64,000 nt of DNA from JAUSIK01 sp964362915 (GTDB lineage Archaea > Nanobdellota > Nanobdellia > Pacearchaeales > GW2011-AR1): NCBI GenBank assembly GCA_964362915.1, contig CAYIGH010000003.1, forward strand, positions 1 through 64,000. The letters are read 5' to 3'. Both the position numbers and the translations under genes were made by a program. Positions within the stretch are counted from its first letter, which is position 1. Each line of letters opens with the position of its first letter. Below the pieces are notes generated by a model, which ran no database searches, was not told the DNA's origin, and was given only the letters and a program-made list of their open reading frames with translations. Of the stretch, positions 50,761-60,150 are shown one piece after another.

Positions 50761-53340
50761 ATGTCAAAATTAAAAGTAAAACTTCTATTTATAGCAATAT
50801 CTTTAATCTCTTTCATGCTCCTGTATCAAACACAAATAACTTCTGCGCAGGCAGAGGAGCAGCAGGAAAGATTTCTCGATATAGACAATGATGGAATTTC
50901 TGATTGCATCACTGAAGATGACGAAACGTGCAAAATCTGTTTATATGGAGTATATGAGGAAGGAGGATGTGTAGGAAGCAAACGAAAAGACGAAGATAAA
51001 AATGGGGATGGAAAAATTGACTACTGTGATAAAAATTATAAAGAAGATAAAACAGCAGGGCCAGTTTTTATAAGAGGTGATGCAGATGGAAATAAAAACA
51101 TTGAAATAACAGATGCAATAAAAACTTTAAAATATCTCTTCCAAAACCAAGAAGGAGAAATTCCACTCTGCCAAGATGCCTCCGATATTAATGATGATGG
51201 AAGACTTGATCTATCAGATGCAATTTATACATTAAACTATTTATTCCTGGGAGGCAAACTCCCTGTAGTATTCCCAAATCGCCATTTTGACTGTAAAAAC
51301 GATGATGAGTCAGAAAAATGCCCATCTAAAACATTTTCAGAACAATGCAATGACAACTTTGAATGTGAGTGGTCTGGAGGCATTTGTGCATACAACGACG
51401 GGGGCGCATGTCGTTTAAGATCAGAAGAAGAATGTACAGATGACTGCAAATGGATAAATGAAATTTGCATATTTAATGACTACAATAACGAATGCTCTCT
51501 TTGGAAAGGTAAAAAAACATGCAACAATGATTTTAAATGTAATTGGATTGAAATATACACAGAAACAACTTCAGAAGATCCGTTATGTAACTGCTACTGG
51601 TCAGATGGAATAAGCGGAGAAAAAAGAAGATTATTCCAAAAATCTTTTGAGCCATCATGTGATATTTATCCAACAACTGCATACGACTCAAATAACGACG
51701 GGGATCTAAACGACCCAAACGATGAAAGAATGTTTGATTCATTAACTTGTAAAAACTATCCTATGCCGTCCTCCTATATTACACAGGATAATTGCGACTT
51801 CCAAAGAAAAGACGAAGATAGAGACGGTCTAAGAAATGAGAATTGTCCTGATTTAGTTCCGCAACCAATTCTTCTTGCCCCTCCCCTAATAGATATATTT
51901 TCTCCGCATCCTCTAGGAATAAAAATAGCAGAAATCTCAAATGAAAGAGATTTCGCCCCCCCTGTCGGAAGAGGAGGGATCAAAGTATTATTAATAAATG
52001 AAGAAAATCAAGAAATAAATATTCTTCAATTTACAGATGGAAGAGGCAATAGGCTATTTATACGAGAGCCAAGTCTTGACGAATTAAATCTCAATGGAAT
52101 AACATCTGCAAGCCTTACAGGCCTTCCTCATGTTTGGGAAGAATTTAATAGGCAACATGGAGCTCAATTTCCTCCAGATACAGCCCACAAATTAAAAATA
52201 ATGCTTAGAGACGCATCAAACCAAGAAGGTATAAGCGCAGAAGAAATCAAACTCAGATATAAAATTTTCAATCCAGAAAATACTCCTGATTCTCCACAAC
52301 AAATGATTCCTAGAGATCAAATAGTAGATGGAAGCGGCTCTCCTAATGCAATTCCTGATGTTGCTCTAACAGAATCGTGTTCATGCGAAGATATTAAAAT
52401 TTATTATGCTCCTACACAGTGTATTAAAAGAGCAGACCCCGAAGATATAGATTGTACAAAATCCCGTCCTCCTTTCTCCATGCCTTCAGAAGGATTTCTT
52501 GTTGAAAGCGGATATGACACAGACACGAATAATGAATTTTATTTTTATCTCTTGCGAGTTAAAGGAGCAATGGAAACACTTGGAAAACGTGATCCCTCTC
52601 TCCCATTAGGCCCTCCTCTTTTCTCCAGCTCACAAAACAGACCTGATAAATTAGGACAAGTAGCAGGCATTATTCCTATAAAAACAGAACAAATTCCACA
52701 AGGTTTTGGCAGTGATATCCGTAATATCCATGGTCTTCCTTACAGCGGATTCCATTACCAAGTTGAAGCAAAAACAAAAGGTAATTGCCAAGGATTTGAA
52801 TCAATCCAAAGTAGTATCCTAGAAGAATCAGAAAGAAATGCGTTAGAAGGATCTTTAACATGTCTAGATTGGTATTTAAATACAGGGCCTTCCATAGACG
52901 TTTCCGATTACCTCCTTAGTTCAAAACTAGAATACTATGGTATGACAGGAGGCATACATGCTGGCTTTATAGCTCCTGCATACGCATGTCCTCTATTTTC
53001 TCCTGTTGACGAATATAAACCTTCGTTTGGCCATACATTTAAAGATGGCAAACCTTTAGAAGTTTATTTCGAAAATCTTGTAAAAGAAAAAACAGCTGAT
53101 AAAACAGTTTGGCAAAATAGTCTATTAAGACTGCGCAATCAAGACCCTGATAAAAATAAAAAAGCAATTTATAGAATAACATCTATTATTGCGGCTCCCT
53201 CTGTAAATATTGAAGAAGAAACCACAATAGCAAAATGCGGCTGTGAAACAGAAATTATTGTCAATGCAAACGGCGACTATACTCTTATAAAAGGCCCTGA
53301 ATGTGAAGTCTTTCCAGATACTGTTCCAATAAGAGTATAA
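50761..53340 (+). CDS. Secreted dockerin protein E, Cys-rich
   Basis: 859 residues. Signal peptide 1-30; two calcium-like loops near 40-90 (DIDNDGISD, DKNGDGKID); dockerin at about 104-165 with DADGNKNIEITD and DINDDGRLDLSD; then three Cys-rich repeats of CxxxxxC...C(K/E)W type (about 185-285, such as FECEWSGGICAYN and DDCKWINEICIFN), another DSNNDGDLNDPND segment, and an unrecognised 450-residue domain with distant similarity to the C-terminal parts of proteins A, D and F. Divergent from the MREYVR gene. Confidence 0.8.
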   Translation: MSKLKVKLLFIAISLISFMLLYQTQITSAQAEEQQERFLDIDNDGISDCITEDDETCKICLYGVYEEGGCVGSKRKDEDKNGDGKIDYCDKNYKEDKTAGPVFIRGDADGNKNIEITDAIKTLKYLFQNQEGEIPLCQDASDINDDGRLDLSDAIYTLNYLFLGGKLPVVFPNRHFDCKNDDESEKCPSKTFSEQCNDNFECEWSGGICAYNDGGACRLRSEEECTDDCKWINEICIFNDYNNECSLWKGKKTCNNDFKCNWIEIYTETTSEDPLCNCYWSDGISGEKRRLFQKSFEPSCDIYPTTAYDSNNDGDLNDPNDERMFDSLTCKNYPMPSSYITQDNCDFQRKDEDRDGLRNENCPDLVPQPILLAPPLIDIFSPHPLGIKIAEISNERDFAPPVGRGGIKVLLINEENQEINILQFTDGRGNRLFIREPSLDELNLNGITSASLTGLPHVWEEFNRQHGAQFPPDTAHKLKIMLRDASNQEGISAEEIKLRYKIFNPENTPDSPQQMIPRDQIVDGSGSPNAIPDVALTESCSCEDIKIYYAPTQCIKRADPEDIDCTKSRPPFSMPSEGFLVESGYDTDTNNEFYFYLLRVKGAMETLGKRDPSLPLGPPLFSSSQNRPDKLGQVAGIIPIKTEQIPQGFGSDIRNIHGLPYSGFHYQVEAKTKGNCQGFESIQSSILEESERNALEGSLTCLDWYLNTGPSIDVSDYLLSSKLEYYGMTGGIHAGFIAPAYACPLFSPVDEYKPSFGHTFKDGKPLEVYFENLVKEKTADKTVWQNSLLRLRNQDPDKNKKAIYRITSIIAAPSVNIEEETTIAKCGCETEIIVNANGDYTLIKGPECEVFPDTVPIRV

Positions 53341-53390
53341 ACAGCTATATAAAAAATATACCAGTCAAAAAAGGATCTAAAAATAAGCAT

Positions 53391-55097
53391 TTAACTGATA
53401 GCCCCGCAATAATGTTTTGTTTCTATTTTATCTTTCCATTGCTGGTTTGTTTGGTCATATTCTTGTTGAAAACATAAGCATCCTGGCTCTTGCACTAATT
53501 GCATCTTTTTTGTATGTGTTGCTTTTTCAGGCTCATTCTTAAAATGAATTGGGCCAAGTTTGCATACCCATCTATTTAAACCATCACTATCTTCAATTAT
53601 AGAAACTATTTCTTTTAAATCTTCAGTAATACCTGCTGGAGAAATAGCCCCGGTATTTCCTCCATTTATCCTTCCTATCACTTCAGAAATAGTAGTAGGT
53701 GTAAATATGACATCAGGAAAGATATATCCCATCCCTAATTCTGTCCCTGGAAAATCAAACCATATAATTTTAGGAATTTCTCCAGATATATGCTTTTTGT
53801 ATTTATAAGTTATCCCATAATCATCATCACATTTAATCTCATCTGTTTTAGCATCGCAGGTTGTAGGTGAAATGTCAATCTTTTTTTTAATAGTGCCTAT
53901 AATACGCCTTTCTGTAAGTTTTCTCCTTGCTGCTAGCTCCATAAGACGTTCTTTGTTTAGTAAGTCATTCGTCTTGTGCATGAAACCTGGGACAATCCAA
54001 GATTTTTTCTCAGGAACGCGCCCACCTGGAACATAGGACTCTGGATAGAAAGTAACGTCTTCAATTCTAACAGAAGCAAATTGATGCTCAAAGCAGTCTT
54101 CAGGATTGCTTCCTTTTTTAAGAAGAGCATAAACATAAAATTCATATCCATAATTATAACTAAGCACGCGGCTTTCTCCAACTCGATAAAGCATATATCC
54201 TTCTCTATGTCCAAGGCCCTCGCGATTATGGGCTGGAAGATCCGACGTTAATTGGTTAACAGACGAGAAAGGCATCTCATCAGGAGCACTATCACCTGCT
54301 TTAAGAATAGTCATCTTTTTTACTTTACAGCCATACACAACTTCATCAGAATTATCTCCATCTGGAATTGAAATTCCGCCCCCTCTGCCAAAATTCTGAG
54401 TTTCACTATTTTCCACATTTAAAAAGAAAGTTAATTCGTCTTCATTACCTTTAGTATCCTGACAAATAACACTAATCTCATAACGCTCCCCTTCCAAGAA
54501 ATTAAATTCATCAATAAAAATCTCCATGTCCTGCCTTTTTAGATCATTTCCTTTAAAATCTTCATCAATGTTTCCTTCCTCATCCAAATGCCAGAGTGTC
54601 GTAAAAAATTCTTCTTTCTCTCCTCCAGGAGAGCCTTTGTACGCAACACATTTTTCAACTTCTTGAAAAAATAAGTCATCGCTTAAGTCTTTTATATGGA
54701 TACTATCCCTAATTTTAGCATTTAGTTCAATAGTTTCTGAAGGATTCTCTATCTCTTCTAAGGAAAAAGGAACTCTTACACCAATTTCAATTGGCTTGTC
54801 TAAGTTTATTGGGGCAGGGCCCCCCCTAAAAAGCCAAGATAAAAGATAAATGGCATCAGTGATATCTATTTTATTGTTGTTATCGCTGTCTGCTCCGGGA
54901 TAGCATGGCTTTCCTCCGCCAAGAAAGAGAAAGTTGAGAATTTTTATAGGGTCCGAAATATCAACAATTCCCTCTCCTGTTGCATCACCGGCAAGATAAT
55001 TACAATCTGGAATATCGTTAGGAACATCAATTTGCGCAGAAACTATATTTAGAATAATAAATATGAAATAGCAAAAAATAAAATATTTTTTAAGCAT
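53391..55097 (-). CDS. Secreted dockerin protein F
   Basis: 568 residues. Signal peptide 1-21, dockerin at about 34-95 with DATGEGIVDISD and DSDNNNKIDITD. The C-terminal domain has LNRWVCKLGPIHFKN and ends in a Cys pattern related to proteins A and D. 37 bases downstream of the second MREYVR gene, so it repeats the operon plan of protein D. Confidence 0.82.
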   Translation of the reverse strand: MLKKYFIFCYFIFIILNIVSAQIDVPNDIPDCNYLAGDATGEGIVDISDPIKILNFLFLGGGKPCYPGADSDNNNKIDITDAIYLLSWLFRGGPAPINLDKPIEIGVRVPFSLEEIENPSETIELNAKIRDSIHIKDLSDDLFFQEVEKCVAYKGSPGGEKEEFFTTLWHLDEEGNIDEDFKGNDLKRQDMEIFIDEFNFLEGERYEISVICQDTKGNEDELTFFLNVENSETQNFGRGGGISIPDGDNSDEVVYGCKVKKMTILKAGDSAPDEMPFSSVNQLTSDLPAHNREGLGHREGYMLYRVGESRVLSYNYGYEFYVYALLKKGSNPEDCFEHQFASVRIEDVTFYPESYVPGGRVPEKKSWIVPGFMHKTNDLLNKERLMELAARRKLTERRIIGTIKKKIDISPTTCDAKTDEIKCDDDYGITYKYKKHISGEIPKIIWFDFPGTELGMGYIFPDVIFTPTTISEVIGRINGGNTGAISPAGITEDLKEIVSIIEDSDGLNRWVCKLGPIHFKNEPEKATHTKKMQLVQEPGCLCFQQEYDQTNQQWKDKIETKHYCGAIS

Positions 55098-55134
55098 TTG
55101 CTAATGAGAATATATTGCTTAATAAATATATTCT

Positions 55135-55434
55135 TCACCGTTTAATTACAATCCTGCTATCTTCAAGAGAGGTTATGTGATTTATCTCCATAAATTCCTT
55201 TAAACTAGAATAAATTACAGCTCTCTCTTCATCCCTATGATGATAAATCTGCATCTCGTCAGCTCTGCGATAAAAGGACGACTTCCTCCAAACAGGAGAA
55301 TAATTCATATCTATAATTATCTTATTTTTTGAAAGATAATGCCTCTCCATCAAACCAAAGCCAGTAAATCCTATCATACCAAGAGCGGCTAAACCCAACC
55401 CACTTACAATCCAAACCCTAACATATTCTCTCAT
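55135..55434 (-). CDS. MREYVR small membrane protein 2
   Basis: 99 residues: MREYVRVWIVSGLGLAALG and a TM helix almost the same as in the 50444 protein, followed by a longer exported part. QIYHHRDEERAVIYSSLKEF resembles QIYQIKNSDNPVIYANKEDF in the divergent protein at 55532. The start at 55434 fits the duplicated promoter. Precedes the dockerin F gene. Confidence 0.6.
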   Translation of the reverse strand: MREYVRVWIVSGLGLAALGMIGFTGFGLMERHYLSKNKIIIDMNYSPVWRKSSFYRRADEMQIYHHRDEERAVIYSSLKEFMEINHITSLEDSRIVIKR

Positions 55435-55505
55435 GAATAAATACAAAAATCAAGCCATATAAACCTTACTCCAAATTTTAAAAACACAAAAAGCCTTAAA
55501 TAGGC
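55428..55505. promoter_or_regulatory. Divergent promoter, copy 2 of a duplication
   Basis: Same layout as 50641-50719: a minus-strand TATA for the MREYVR gene at 55434 and a plus-strand TATA (CTTAAATAG, 55495-55503) 29 bases before the ATG at 55532. The near identity shows a recent duplication of this segment plus the start of the MREYVR gene. Confidence 0.65.
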
Positions 55506-55531
55506 ATAAATTCTAAAGCTATCACAAAATC

Positions 55532-55804
55532 ATGGCAAGCTCAAGACAATTAATCTATCTAGCAACACCAATACTAGCAGGAGCTATTTATAGCTGTAAT
55601 GCAATAGAATCAAAAAAGGAAGATGGAATAGAAGCAAAAATAAATGGACTTTCAGTGATAATCTATAAAGGCACAGCTGAAAATCCGCAAATCTATCAAA
55701 TAAAAAATTCTGACAACCCTGTTATATACGCGAATAAAGAAGATTTCTTCCTTGATATAAAATCAAAAAATCCAAGAGCATCTAAAGCCCTAGTTTTTAG
55801 ATAA
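55532..55804 (+). CDS. Small lipoprotein-like partner
   Basis: 90 residues. MASSRQLIYLATPILAGAIYSC looks like a signal peptide with a lipobox-like Cys22, followed by a short beta-rich domain with QIYxxxxxxxxVIY also found in the divergent MREYVR protein 2. No dockerin gene follows it; instead it converges on the RTX-like gene two bases away. Confidence 0.5.
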   Translation: MASSRQLIYLATPILAGAIYSCNAIESKKEDGIEAKINGLSVIIYKGTAENPQIYQIKNSDNPVIYANKEDFFLDIKSKNPRASKALVFR

Positions 55805-55806
55805 AA

Positions 55807-56862
55807 TTAAGGCGAGGCGCTAGCTGACGGCGATGGCAAAGGTGCTCCTCCAGGTGGTGGCTGACCATCTTCTCCAGACGGAGGCTCAAGAGAATCATCT
55901 CCTATAGGTGGTGGTTCAGGTCCTCCTCCTTCAGTAATTGGCGGAAACACATTTGCTCTAATAATTTTTTCTGTCTCCTCAAACTTTGCTGAAGAAGTAA
56001 TTAATATACACTCGGGTAAAACTTTTACCTCCTGACGCTTACCATCTACAATTGTGTGTAAAAAGTCAACATTACACCTATCTCCTGCCTGATTATCACA
56101 ACCTACAATTTTATCTTGCCTCGGGTCTGTTCCTGGAAGATTTGTAGGTTTACCTCCTAGTGCAATATCAATTCCAGTACCAACATTAATTGTATCAGTA
56201 TCATCGCCGCCATCAATCTTGTCATCCCGCTCGTAACTGTAAATATTATCTTTTCCTTCGTTCCCGCATATCACATCGTAATAATTGCTTCCCTCAATCT
56301 CATCATCGCCTTTGCCACCATAGATTCTATTCGGATCTTCTCCAGTTGCTCTTGCATTAATATTAATTGATATATAATCGCCTGGCCCTTCCTCATTCCC
56401 CCCGTGAATAACAGCTGGCTTGTTGCAATTTCGAATCCTGATAGTGTCTCTACCGCCTCTAGTTGATATTTTTATCTTCTTAATATTATTACAATAAGTG
56501 ATAGGATTTCCTACCCCTGGAACTACTATAACACCACTTTTCTTAACCTGAAAATAATATTTGCCCACATTATCCTTCACTAAAGTAACTTCCTCTATCT
56601 CATCTGTACCAACACACACAAAATCCCCCGCATTTGTACGACACTCAATATTGTTTAACACCTGCGGCCCTCCTTCTACCGGCCTTTCGTAATTTGGCAG
56701 TAAAGTAGGACTAAATCCTATATCTCCTCCAAGAAACATTCCAATAACCATAAATAAAATCAACCAGCAAATAACAATAGAAATAAAAACAGCCCAAAAA
56801 TTCTTCCTATTGTAAAAAGCATTAAATAATTTTACATCTGTTTCGCCTCTTCTCTTATCCAT
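55807..56862 (-). CDS. Membrane-anchored RTX-like protein
   Basis: 351 residues from the ATG at 56862. A basic start (MDKRRGETDVK), a single TM anchor at about 22-45, and an exported domain with Asp/Gly repeats at about 175-240 (GGKGDDEIEGSN, GNEGKDNIYS, GGDDTDTINVGTG) in the RTX manner. Two or more Cys pairs and a Pro/Gly/Ser tail. Likely displayed on the surface and stabilised by calcium. Confidence 0.72.
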   Translation of the reverse strand: MDKRRGETDVKLFNAFYNRKNFWAVFISIVICWLILFMVIGMFLGGDIGFSPTLLPNYERPVEGGPQVLNNIECRTNAGDFVCVGTDEIEEVTLVKDNVGKYYFQVKKSGVIVVPGVGNPITYCNNIKKIKISTRGGRDTIRIRNCNKPAVIHGGNEEGPGDYISININARATGEDPNRIYGGKGDDEIEGSNYYDVICGNEGKDNIYSYERDDKIDGGDDTDTINVGTGIDIALGGKPTNLPGTDPRQDKIVGCDNQAGDRCNVDFLHTIVDGKRQEVKVLPECILITSSAKFEETEKIIRANVFPPITEGGGPEPPPIGDDSLEPPSGEDGQPPPGGAPLPSPSASASP

Positions 56863-57054
56863 AAAATTCAAAAGCATTCATGATTTATAAACTTTCATAC
56901 CTTTGCTATATGGCCTCCTCCATGCCCTAAAGGCCAGGCATCCTTTTGTTTTACGCGTGGTGCATCTCTTAATTTTTGATATAATCGTATGTTCTCAAAT
57001 AATCGCTATTATCAACACAACATATTTAAAACTATGAAAAGACATAATAAAAAG

Positions 57055-57903
57055 ATGGAAAAGACAAATCATAAAATAGTATTTGGAGATAGTGCAAAAG
57101 TGTTAAAGACATTCCCAAATAATACTTTTCAATTAATGGTTACTTCTCCACCTTATTGGAATGTTAGAGATTACGGACATGAAAAACAAATAGGGCTTAA
57201 AGATACATTACAGGAATATCTTGATAGATTAAATAAGGTTTGGAAAGAAGTTGTTAGAACATTAATGCCAGATGGGAAAATAGCCCTTGACATAGGAAAT
57301 ATTTATTACTCTGAACCAGACGAAAATAGAAGAACAACAGCAAATTTATCTTATCTTTTATGGAAACAATTAAATGATTTTAAAGAATTAAGATATATGG
57401 GAACTATCTATTGGAGAAAAACAACATCAAGAAGCGGAGCGGTTTTATTTGGCAGTTATCCTTATCCTTCTAACTTTATGATTTCTTCAGCAGTTGAGCC
57501 AATTCATGTTTTTAGGAAAGTTGGAAAAAGAGAAGTGCCACAAGATATTAAAGAAAAATCAAAAATAACTCTAAAAGAATTTAGAGAGTTTAGAGATGCA
57601 ATATGGGATATTAATGGGGTAAATGATAAACATGTTGCGGCTTATCCAATAGAGTTGCCGGCAAGATTTATTAAAATGTTTACTTTTGTTGGAGACTTAG
57701 TTTTAGACCCTTTTGTTGGAAGTGGCTCAACAACAAAAGCCGCTTTGGATTCGGGTAGAAATTCTGTTGGTATTGACATCAACCCAGAATTTATAAAGAT
57801 TATAGAAGAAAAAGTCGGAATGAAGCAGAGTAAATTAGATAAAGAAATAAAATTTGAAGTTCTGCATTTAGATGAGAAAAACAATAAATTAGTATCTAAA
57901 TAA
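57055..57903 (+). CDS. DNA methyltransferase of a type II R-M system (probable N4-cytosine)
   Basis: 282 residues from the ATG at 57055. Catalytic motif IV TSPPYW near residue 28 and the AdoMet-binding DPFVGSGST near residue 225 give the beta-class order; TSPPYW is the usual form of N4-cytosine methylases. ACATATTTAAAAC at 57018-57030 as TATA favours this start over ATGs at 56989 and 57034. Its end overlaps the end of the convergent nuclease gene by 15 bases. Confidence 0.85.
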   Translation: MEKTNHKIVFGDSAKVLKTFPNNTFQLMVTSPPYWNVRDYGHEKQIGLKDTLQEYLDRLNKVWKEVVRTLMPDGKIALDIGNIYYSEPDENRRTTANLSYLLWKQLNDFKELRYMGTIYWRKTTSRSGAVLFGSYPYPSNFMISSAVEPIHVFRKVGKREVPQDIKEKSKITLKEFREFRDAIWDINGVNDKHVAAYPIELPARFIKMFTFVGDLVLDPFVGSGSTTKAALDSGRNSVGIDINPEFIKIIEEKVGMKQSKLDKEIKFEVLHLDEKNNKLVSK

Positions 57904-58677
57904 ATCACATGGGCGAATTTTAAACTGCAACATATTTCCTGTTTCTCTACCACCATCTCCTCCCTTTCTTTGTAGTGTTATCCTACCAATAGATATACTG
58001 CCTCTTGGACTTATCTTAACATCGCCTTCACCAAAAATGCTCATGGCTTTATTAATATCTGCTAAAACCCATGTTGTTTCGTCTTTCTTTCTATCATATT
58101 TTGTTACTAACATCCAATCAGCCGCAAATTGTCCTCTGCCTTTTATTATATCAGTCAGAACTAATATTTTATTTTTCTTGAAAAAATCTACTATTGCTTT
58201 TTTATGCTTATTCTCAAATTCATCCATAAAAAATCTTCTTTTATCTCTTAACTTTTTATATTTCTCCTTAGTTATTTTTCTTTCTTTAAACAATTGTTTT
58301 GGAGAGATTTTACCACAAAAAATCTCTAAAAGTATTATTATATTTTCTGGAATATTCCACATTTCAACATAATTCCTTACCCATCTTTTATCTATTTGGT
58401 TATAATCTGCGTCATTATTTGCCTTCTTCACAGATAGGTTTTGGATTGAAATAGCTTCTTTAATAGTAATCGTGACTTTTATTTGCACATCGGTTTTATA
58501 ACCATGTAAAACAACTGCTTCAACTTTCTCTATTTCGCTCAAATCATAGTCCATAATCTTAAGCCACCTTTGAGCTTCTTTGTCTTTTTTCCAATTCTTA
58601 AATTTCTTTGTTATGAACTTTTCATTGGCAAACCCGCCTTTGGCTGTTTCAGAGCCAATCCTTATCAAATCATTCAT
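57889..58677 (-). CDS. Type II restriction endonuclease
   Basis: 262 residues. Features common in type II enzymes: an N-terminal GGFANEKFITKKFKNW segment, a probable PD-(D/E)xK variant in YKTDVQIKV (Asp and Lys spaced as in D-x-Q-x-K), ADWMLVTKY, and a C-terminal TLQRKGGDGGRE. The pairing with the methylase supports the call; the recognition site cannot be read. Confidence 0.75.
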   Translation of the reverse strand: MNDLIRIGSETAKGGFANEKFITKKFKNWKKDKEAQRWLKIMDYDLSEIEKVEAVVLHGYKTDVQIKVTITIKEAISIQNLSVKKANNDADYNQIDKRWVRNYVEMWNIPENIIILLEIFCGKISPKQLFKERKITKEKYKKLRDKRRFFMDEFENKHKKAIVDFFKKNKILVLTDIIKGRGQFAADWMLVTKYDRKKDETTWVLADINKAMSIFGEGDVKISPRGSISIGRITLQRKGGDGGRETGNMLQFKIRPCDLFRY

Positions 58678-58832
58678 AAAAATTTTAAGAGAAAGAACCC
58701 CTTAAATCTTTCCAAAAGGCGCCGCTAACTTAACAGATCGAGATTCCAAATATCCTTATAAGTAGAAAAGATTGCCGCAATTCAACTATGTTTAATCCCT
58801 ATTTTCTCTAAAATACTCGGCAAATAAGATAA

Positions 58833-58937
58833 TTATTTCAGGTTTCTAATTTTTTTAGAAATGCTTTTTAATTTCTCGTTAACTATGTTGTAAGAAATAT
58901 AACTAAAGAAGAATGCCATAAATAATATCATAGACAT
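58833..58937 (-). CDS. Tiny one-TM protein (34 aa)
   Basis: Frame MSMILFMAFFFSYISYN, then a basic helix EKLKSISKKIRNLK. It starts five bases after the end of the broken small gene at 58942-59057 and may be the last gene of the TyrRS operon. The rest of 58678-58832 shows nothing. Confidence 0.35.
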   Translation of the reverse strand: MSMILFMAFFFSYISYNIVNEKLKSISKKIRNLK

Positions 58938-58941
58938 TTTA

Positions 58942-59057
58942 TTAGTTAGACGCAATTAATCCTATACCTAAAGCTATACAAAAAATACCTCCTAAAACAA
59001 ATACTATATCTTCTTTAAACTCAAAAACCAAATATAATCCATAAAATCAGGCTTCAT
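58942..59057 (-). pseudogene. Small membrane protein gene, probably frameshifted
   Basis: It begins ATGAAGCCTGATTTTATG two bases after the TyrRS stop (MKPDFMDYIWFLSLKKI then stop). In the next frame FEFKEDIVFVLGGIFC and a continuing TM helix run to 58942. One missing T in the TTTTT run would join them into a 38-residue one-TM protein. Mutation or sequencing error cannot be separated. Confidence 0.3.
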
Positions 59058-59059
59058 CT

Positions 59060-60031
59060 TCACTTAAAATTCTTCCTTATCGGAGCAATAATTTTCTCCA
59101 AAGCATCAGCAACTGCATTTTTCAAATCTAAAGGATGTAAATTCCCAGAAGAATAAATCTCTTCAAGTTCTTTATATCCTTTAATTGCCAAATTCCCTCC
59201 AAATTTTTCAGGCCTTTGAATTTTCAAACTTCCAGCTAAAGGTAAAATAATATATTTACAAATCTGCAAAATAGGATTCTCCTCAACTATCTTCTCAGGG
59301 CAATACGCTGATTTTATTATCCTAACAATCTGTTCCTTAGAATCAACAACTGAAATCCAAGAGCCCTCTATAGATTTAGACATTTTCTGTCCAGGTCCTT
59401 TCAAAGAAGTTATTAAAGGAGTATGAAAAGCAATAAATTTATGTCCCAAAATACTTTCCATATCTTTTCCAATCATATGAACTTTTCTCTGTTCCATTCC
59501 TCCTAGCGCAACATCAACTCCTAAATGTTTTATATCAGCAACCTGCATCAAAGGATACCATAATTGTGAAATAGTCGCATTTTCAGCATCTCTGGCAATT
59601 TCCTGCATACTTCTTAATCCTCTATTTATAGTAGAATGCTGGGCCAGTCTCATTACATCAATCTGGTATTCTTTCTTAAACTGAAAATCACTTCCTAATA
59701 CCACTTCTGCCTTCATCCCGATTGCTCTAATAGTTTTCTTCCATGCCGCAGCTTCTTTCTCAATATCCCTCTCGCTTCCTTTCCTATTTAATAAAGCGTG
59801 AATATCTGCCAGCAATATTTTAACATGAAATCCTGCGTTAGCAAGCTCCATCAATTTCAATAGCGTAACAAAATGGCCAAGATGTAAGGGCCCTGAAGTT
59901 TCGTAACCGCAATAAACAATTGGCTTTTTCTTTTTCTCAAGTAATTTTTTCAATTCTTCAACTGTAACAATTTCCGCACTATTTCGCAAAATTAGTTCTA
60001 ATCTCTCATCAACGCTCAATTCTCTCTTCAT
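59060..60031 (-). CDS. tyrS: Tyrosyl-tRNA synthetase, archaeal type
   Basis: 323 residues from the ATG at 60031. HIGH-type motif HLGH (50-53) in YCGYETSGPLHLGH, the KMSKS signature in GPGQKMSKSIEG, and YPLMQVADIKHLGVDVALGG, which is specific for the tyrosine enzyme rather than TrpRS. Charges tRNA-Tyr. Small membrane frames follow it within a few bases. Confidence 0.93.
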   Translation of the reverse strand: MKRELSVDERLELILRNSAEIVTVEELKKLLEKKKKPIVYCGYETSGPLHLGHFVTLLKLMELANAGFHVKILLADIHALLNRKGSERDIEKEAAAWKKTIRAIGMKAEVVLGSDFQFKKEYQIDVMRLAQHSTINRGLRSMQEIARDAENATISQLWYPLMQVADIKHLGVDVALGGMEQRKVHMIGKDMESILGHKFIAFHTPLITSLKGPGQKMSKSIEGSWISVVDSKEQIVRIIKSAYCPEKIVEENPILQICKYIILPLAGSLKIQRPEKFGGNLAIKGYKELEEIYSSGNLHPLDLKNAVADALEKIIAPIRKNFK

Positions 60032-60150
60032 CCCTAAACAAAAAATCAATTTAATTTAAACCTTTCTAAAAATTAACTCTGGCATTATGGATAACTGCGT
60101 TGTTTAGATTACACAATTAACGCAGTTCTCTATATTATCTAAAAATAGAA

